From IMG/VR virus record IMGVR_UViG_3300032238_000418, positions 1 through 33,857 of that record: a stretch of 33,857 bases of DNA; one strand, written 5' to 3'. This DNA comes from a virus. Positions 30,433-33,857 of the stretch are shown here, in pieces (position 1 is the first letter of the stretch; every line of letters begins with the position of its first letter). Position numbers and translations under genes: made by a program. The notes beneath the pieces were generated by a model that saw only the letters and a program-made list of their open reading frames with translations, did no database searches and had not been told where the DNA came from.

Positions 30433-30876
30433 GATGGCTCTTGCTAATGCAAACACGGCAAACCTGTCTTGTGGTCGTAGCGTCTGATAGTGCCCAGTTT
30501 TTTCGTAGCTTTGCTCAATATCCTCATCCGTCAGCCCATCCCATTCACGCTTTTCCTTCAAAACATTTTTCAAAGGAACATCCACCCAAGTTTTTCGAGT
30601 GTCCTGCCACGCCACCGGCTCCTGCTGTGGTTGTGGGGTGGTGTAGAGGGGTGTCCAAATTGGGTTAACCACTTCATCACGCAGACTTGCTTCATGGCGC
30701 TCAAAATGAAGATGGCGAAGTCCTGTGCCACTCCATTCGTGTTCAATCCACGCCACCGGCTCTTGCTTTTCAGCCTGCTCTATGGCTTGGCGTAGGGCGG
30801 CTCTTGCTGAGTCCACTTGCTCCCATGAATAGGCATCCAACGCCTCCAGCGCCTGTTTCATTGCTTCGATGCTCAT
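30403..30876 (-). CDS. Hypothetical early protein
   Basis: The 157-residue protein begins MSIEAMKQALEALDAYSWEQ and has two copies of an EPVAW motif (EKQEPVAWIEHEWSG, QQEPVAWQDTRK) with IWTPLYTTPQPQ between, a pattern widespread among phage early proteins of unknown role. The N-terminal MKQALEAL helix plus PVAW modules may bind a host protein. The C-terminus EAKFKEKNT is shared with the upstream gene. AGGAG lies 8 bases ahead and the start overlaps the preceding stop by 4 bp. Confidence 0.75.
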   Translation of the reverse strand: MSIEAMKQALEALDAYSWEQVDSARAALRQAIEQAEKQEPVAWIEHEWSGTGLRHLHFERHEASLRDEVVNPIWTPLYTTPQPQQEPVAWQDTRKTWVDVPLKNVLKEKREWDGLTDEDIEQSYEKTGHYQTLRPQDRFAVFALARAIEAKFKEKNT

Positions 30877-30902
30877 GTGTTCTTCTCCTTGAGTTTGGCT
30901 TC
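30873..30902 (-). repeat. Duplicated stop/start junction, copy 2
   Basis: Partner of the 30-base repeat at 30403-30432, 470 bp away in the same orientation. Here the overlapping start is ATG. The two differences are the start-codon base and one silent-position change in the EAK(F/L)K codons region. Confidence 0.8.
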
Positions 30903-31091
30903 GGCAAGTTCAACTGCTGTCAATGTGTTGCCTTGGGCTTCATAACTTAGAGTTTCCATTTCGTTTTTGGTCAATCCAAACCAAGTATGCGTTGATCGGT
31001 AGCCAGCGATATACGCAAGTCGAACCGCGTCAAGATATAACTCATCCATTCCAGCAACCTTGAAGGCTGTGATAATTTCATCCATTGTCAT
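30873..31091 (-). CDS. Hypothetical early protein
   Basis: The 72-residue protein (MTMDEIITAFKVAGMDELYL, LAYIAGYRSTHTWFGLTKNE) is helical and moderately hydrophobic without a clear membrane span. It is linked by 4-bp overlaps to genes on both sides, which supports translation. It shares its EAKLKEKNT tail with the downstream gene. No known family. Confidence 0.68.
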   Translation of the reverse strand: MTMDEIITAFKVAGMDELYLDAVRLAYIAGYRSTHTWFGLTKNEMETLSYEAQGNTLTAVELAEAKLKEKNT

Positions 31092-31303
31092 CTTTTTAGA
31101 CCCCTGATGTAGATGGCGAAACTAGCCACGGTGTCCGGGCCAAACGAACACGAGAACTGTTCCACGGCTCGTGCAACCTCTTCAATGGCGCAATTGCGAA
31201 CCCGATTGGTGTATGGGTCTACGTCAGCTTGATTGGCCAACTGACGTTTGCGCCAACCCTGCGCCTTGTCTATGGCTTCAAATTCTTCGTCTTCTGGGGT
31301 CAT
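31088..31303 (-). CDS. Hypothetical early protein
   Basis: The start at ATG 31303-31301 (MTPEDEEFEAIDKAQGWRKR) is chosen because GGAG lies 7 bases upstream; a longer frame would enter the preceding gene. The 71-residue protein is acidic at the N-terminus, has two cysteines (C38, C51) and ends VASFAIYIRGLKR. Its stop overlaps the next start. Function unknown. Confidence 0.7.
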   Translation of the reverse strand: MTPEDEEFEAIDKAQGWRKRQLANQADVDPYTNRVRNCAIEEVARAVEQFSCSFGPDTVASFAIYIRGLKR

Positions 31304-31317
31304 AAATTTTCTCCAGT

Positions 31318-31518
31318 TCAAAAGGGTATTTCGTCCCACGACCAATGTTCACAGTCCACCGTGCCGCGCATCCAGTCGGCGGGGGGCGCTGCCTCAAATT
31401 GCTGGCAAACGCCGGACTGATATTTGTTGCAATGCAGGCAATTCATCTGGATTGAATTGATTCGTTTGGTTTGTTCTTCCAAATAGGTTTTGATGGCTTT
31501 GAGTTCGGTCAAATTCAT
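31318..31518 (-). CDS. Small cysteine-containing protein, possibly metal-binding
   Basis: A 66-residue protein with a helical N-terminus (MNLTELKAIKTYLEEQTKRI) and the cysteine pattern CLHCNKY....CQQF...VDCEHW, i.e. four cysteines plus histidine, compatible with a zinc site. The APPADWMRGTVDCEHWSWDE end is a recurrent motif in phage small proteins. GAGGT lies 8 bases ahead of the ATG. The first 125 bp overlap the 3' end of the helicase gene in another frame. Confidence 0.72.
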   Translation of the reverse strand: MNLTELKAIKTYLEEQTKRINSIQMNCLHCNKYQSGVCQQFEAAPPADWMRGTVDCEHWSWDEIPF

Positions 31519-33118
31519 AGTCTTTTACCTCGGTGTACTTTCCGTTTTTGCGTGTTGCAATCCGAATGGGTTCTTCAATTTCGTGGAAGTTCAGCCAATC
31601 AATTGCGCCCTCGGTGTTTTCCGGTGCCAATTTTTTTGCCCTGCGTGCCCACCATTGCTCTGCCTTCTGTCTGGCATACCCGGTATGTTCAAAACAGACC
31701 CATTCACTTGCCACGCGCAAAATGCCCTCGTAGTAATCCACGCGCATGGAGTCAGGCTTACCAGGCTTTCGGTGCAGTTTGTAGTCCACCCGGCTCACGT
31801 CGCGCCATACCAGTTCAGACACCGTGGTTTGGCTAGATAGCAGGGCGGCATACGACACCTTGGCATCCAAAGGCTTGGCCTCTTCTTCCCTGATCGTTGC
31901 GCCACAATGGACGCACACCAAGGCCGCAGGGGCGTTGCGTTCACCGCAGTCGGGGCAAATACTGTACGGCGCTTCCTGATTGCCGGACTTCTTTTTTGCC
32001 CGCCCCTGGATGGTGTCCACCGGCCCAAGGCGTTCCACGGTATCGGTGAAGTCCAGCACCAAACAATCCGTCTTGCCGGGGGCAATCCGGGTGCCACGGC
32101 CCATGCCCTGGACATACAGTACCGGCGATTTGGTGGGGCGGCACCAGATGATGCAGTCAACGTCCGGCACGTCAAACCCAACCGACAACGCCAACACGGT
32201 AACCAAGCAATGAATCTGGTGGTTCTTGAATTGCCGAATCAGGTCTTCGCGCTCCTGCTTGGGTGTCTCACCGCACACAACGGCGCTGACAATGCCCATG
32301 GAATTCAGCTTGTCTGCAAGGCTTTCGGCGTTGGCGACACTCGGCGTAAAGGCAATCCATTTGCGGCGCTCTGAGGCAATTCTGGTAGCTTCTAGGGCTA
32401 CCTTGGCGAGATACTTTTCGACCTCGCGGGATAGTTCGCCAATTTTGTAGTCGCCGTTGGAGATGCCAACGTGGCTCGCGTCAATCCGAGTTTCAATTGC
32501 CTGGGGCGGCGGAACCAGCGGCGCAATGTATTTGGCGTCCAATAGTTCCCGCATGGACACCCGGCTTGCGATGCCGGTGAACAGCGGATCGTCGCCGTCA
32601 GTCAGCCAAACCTGATTGCCACGGAAGGGCGTGGCCGTCATGCCCACGGTTCGGAACTCGCACAGTTCGCCCAACTTGGACAAAAATGTGCGGTACATGC
32701 CCGCGTCCCCGGCCTTCTGGCTCACCAGATGAGCCTCATCTATGATAACGGCCTTGATGTTGCCAAGCAGGTGCGCGGCCTTGTGGATGCTGCCAATGGT
32801 GGCCACAATCACATCAGCGTTGTACTTCTTGGTGCCCAGGCTCGCGCTCACAAACCCCACGCTAATGGTGTGGGGCAGTAAAGCACGCAGTTTGGCGGCG
32901 TTTTGCTCGGCCAATTCTTTGGACGGAACCAACACCACCGTGCGGGGGTGAAAGTCCGGCCATTCTTGCCACATCTGCCGGACAATTTCGGCGCAGATCA
33001 CCGACTTGCCTGCGGCGGTGGGCAATACCAAAAGTGGTATATCAGCCTCTGCGTTATGCTTTGTCCACCAATCGAACAGGTCGGCCACCGCACGCGACTG
33101 ATAGTCACGCAGTTTCAC
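31394..33118 (-). CDS. DEAD/DEAH-box helicase with zinc ribbon
   Basis: The start is the GTG at 33118-33116, 7 bases after AGGAG; a GTG six bases earlier is too close to it. The 574-residue SF2 helicase shows LRDYQSRAV, motif I PTAAGKS, motif II IIDEAH, motif III TATPF, and motif VI QGMGRGTRI. A CPDCGERNAPAALVCVHCGA zinc ribbon follows near residue 400. It resembles the phage RecG/SSL2-like helicases that remodel replication or recombination DNA. About the last 41 residues (after KDYEFD) overlap the next gene and look like a read-on extension. The gene overlaps the upstream small gene by 14 bp. Confidence 0.93.
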   Translation of the reverse strand: MKLRDYQSRAVADLFDWWTKHNAEADIPLLVLPTAAGKSVICAEIVRQMWQEWPDFHPRTVVLVPSKELAEQNAAKLRALLPHTISVGFVSASLGTKKYNADVIVATIGSIHKAAHLLGNIKAVIIDEAHLVSQKAGDAGMYRTFLSKLGELCEFRTVGMTATPFRGNQVWLTDGDDPLFTGIASRVSMRELLDAKYIAPLVPPPQAIETRIDASHVGISNGDYKIGELSREVEKYLAKVALEATRIASERRKWIAFTPSVANAESLADKLNSMGIVSAVVCGETPKQEREDLIRQFKNHQIHCLVTVLALSVGFDVPDVDCIIWCRPTKSPVLYVQGMGRGTRIAPGKTDCLVLDFTDTVERLGPVDTIQGRAKKKSGNQEAPYSICPDCGERNAPAALVCVHCGATIREEEAKPLDAKVSYAALLSSQTTVSELVWRDVSRVDYKLHRKPGKPDSMRVDYYEGILRVASEWVCFEHTGYARQKAEQWWARRAKKLAPENTEGAIDWLNFHEIEEPIRIATRKNGKYTEVKDYEFDRTQSHQNLFGRTNQTNQFNPDELPALQQISVRRLPAI

Positions 33119-33278
33119 GGTCACGCTCCTCGATCATGGCGTCGGCTTGGTTATAAGCCCATTTTGCAATTTCTTTATCTGTCATGTTGACATGTTTTGA
33201 ATTTGCTCCAAGGCCTGTCATTGCCGCTGCGGCAAAGTAATCACGCAGGGTGATGTCTTGAATTGGGGGGGCGTTCAT
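33105..33278 (-). CDS. Small hypothetical protein (RDYFAA-type)
   Basis: The 57-residue protein (MNAPPIQDITLRDYFAAAAM... ADAMIEERDRETA) starts with an ATG overlapping the nuclease stop (ATGA, 33275-33278) and has AAGG shortly upstream. The LRDYFAA...A..AY..ADAM.EER pattern is a very common short phage early protein with no known role. Its end overlaps the helicase start by 14 bp and carries the helicase ribosome-binding site. Confidence 0.82.
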   Translation of the reverse strand: MNAPPIQDITLRDYFAAAAMTGLGANSKHVNMTDKEIAKWAYNQADAMIEERDRETA

Positions 33279-33857
33279 CCTACAAACCTTCCTGAATATT
33301 GTTTGCGCAGTTCTAGGCATTGTTCGTCCACCATCATGGTTTTGTCGGCGCAGACGTGCAATTCTTGGCTGCTGATGTGGTCGGGGTTCTTGTCCGGGTC
33401 GCCGTTGACAAAGCATTGGCCATCAGGCATCTGGTAGACAACGCCGTCGTGGTCTGTACTGTCAATGGGTTTGGCTGTTTTCGCCAGCAAAATGGGAATG
33501 TATCGGTGGTTGGCACAACCGACACGCTGTTCATCAACCGTCAGGTCTTTGCCGTGCGAGGCGCAAGACCAACGGCCCTCGCCATCCATCTCCGGCGTGA
33601 CATGCAAACATGACCGGCAGGTAGGGGCGGGCACATCTGTGCCATGGCATATCGCCTGGTAATCGCAGAACTTGCACTCAAACCACGTTGGGTCGGTGGA
33701 CACGCCAATCGGCGGCTCAACGCTTGCAATGATAGCCACGGCCTTGTCAATGATCGCCTGCGCCTCCTTGGCGTCGAACTCAATGCGCTCGGTGTAGATG
33801 TCGTCGTTGTCTTTGTTGACCACGAAATACAACGCCCGTTCGCATCCGTCTTCGCCA
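33275..33857 (-). CDS. RecB/Cas4-like nuclease, C-terminal part, cut by window edge
   Basis: The frame is open to the right edge and begins in the visible part GEDGCERALYFVVNKDNDDI, YTERIEFDAKEAQAIIDKAV, then PPIGVSTDPTWFECKFCDYQ, AICHG. This matches the C-terminal end of PD-(D/E)XK RecB-family/Cas4-like phage nucleases, whose last cysteines bind an Fe-S cluster. A cysteine-rich extra domain follows (CRSCLHVTPEMDGEGRWSC, GCANHRYIPILLA). The catalytic residues are outside the window. It likely works with the neighbouring helicase in recombination or DNA degradation. The stop overlaps the next ATG. Confidence 0.78.
   Translation of the reverse strand, partial: GEDGCERALYFVVNKDNDDIYTERIEFDAKEAQAIIDKAVAIIASVEPPIGVSTDPTWFECKFCDYQAICHGTDVPAPTCRSCLHVTPEMDGEGRWSCASHGKDLTVDEQRVGCANHRYIPILLAKTAKPIDSTDHDGVVYQMPDGQCFVNGDPDKNPDHISSQELHVCADKTMMVDEQCLELRKQYSGRFVG

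Noticed and set aside
1-33857. tRNA genes, insertion sequences, integrase or attachment sites
   Set aside because: Searched by eye for cloverleaf ends, transposase or tyrosine/serine recombinase motifs and found none in this window.

Overview
The window is most of the genome of a short-tailed (podovirus-type) Caudovirales phage with P22-like virion architecture. The basis is the gene order: terminase small subunit, terminase large subunit, P22-type portal, scaffold, P22-type coat, gp4-like tail accessory factor, gp10-like tail accessory/DNA stabilisation protein, fibres, three large ejection-type proteins, then a holin/endolysin block. No tail sheath, tube, tape measure, integrase, tRNA or CRISPR is visible. 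The base composition and the protein families suggest an environmental, probably freshwater, proteobacterial (perhaps betaproteobacterial) host; that is inference and weak.

Layout. Positions 1-452 hold two small leftward genes. Positions 453-629 are a divergent control region with a strong-looking leftward sigma70-type promoter whose spacer is filled by an operator-like palindrome. Positions 630-4223 are a tightly coupled rightward replication/modification operon: Cro/YdaS-like regulator, Toprim primase-helicase, SAM methyltransferase and a PAPS-reductase-like PP-loop protein. Positions 4224-4499 are non-coding and contain 11 copies of the hexamer TCCGGA in 220 bp plus a perfect 18-bp palindrome. 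Positions 4500-5525 encode a RusA-like resolvase, a 53-residue small protein and the terminase small subunit. Positions 5526-5867 are non-coding and hold DnaA-box-like sequences, a G-quadruplex motif and a T-rich tract. Positions 5868-12103 carry an ADP-ribosyltransferase polyvalent-type protein, the large terminase, small proteins, the portal and a DUF5856-like protein. Positions 12113-18920 are head and head-completion genes, with several small beta-rich proteins around the coat gene. Positions 18913-22626 are fibre/appendage genes, including a tandem paralog pair. Position 22623 starts a cupin-like/SET-domain protein, followed by ejection proteins to 27580 and a lysis cassette to 29884.

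From 29873 to the right edge all genes are leftward: a chain of small genes linked by 4-bp stop/start overlaps, a DEAD/DEAH helicase with a zinc ribbon, and at the edge a RecB/Cas4-like nuclease cut by the window. Together with the leftward genes at the left edge this fits a circular map in which one leftward early block crosses the window ends and the rightward arm carries replication, packaging, structural and lysis genes. The two edge genes do not join in frame, so some sequence is missing between them.

The most noteworthy items are the TCCGGA array, the DnaA-box cluster beside the terminase genes, the AT-rich ADP-ribosyltransferase gene inserted between the two terminase genes, the cupin-SET protein, the methyltransferase/PP-loop pair, and the densely overlapping leftward genes with a duplicated stop/start junction.
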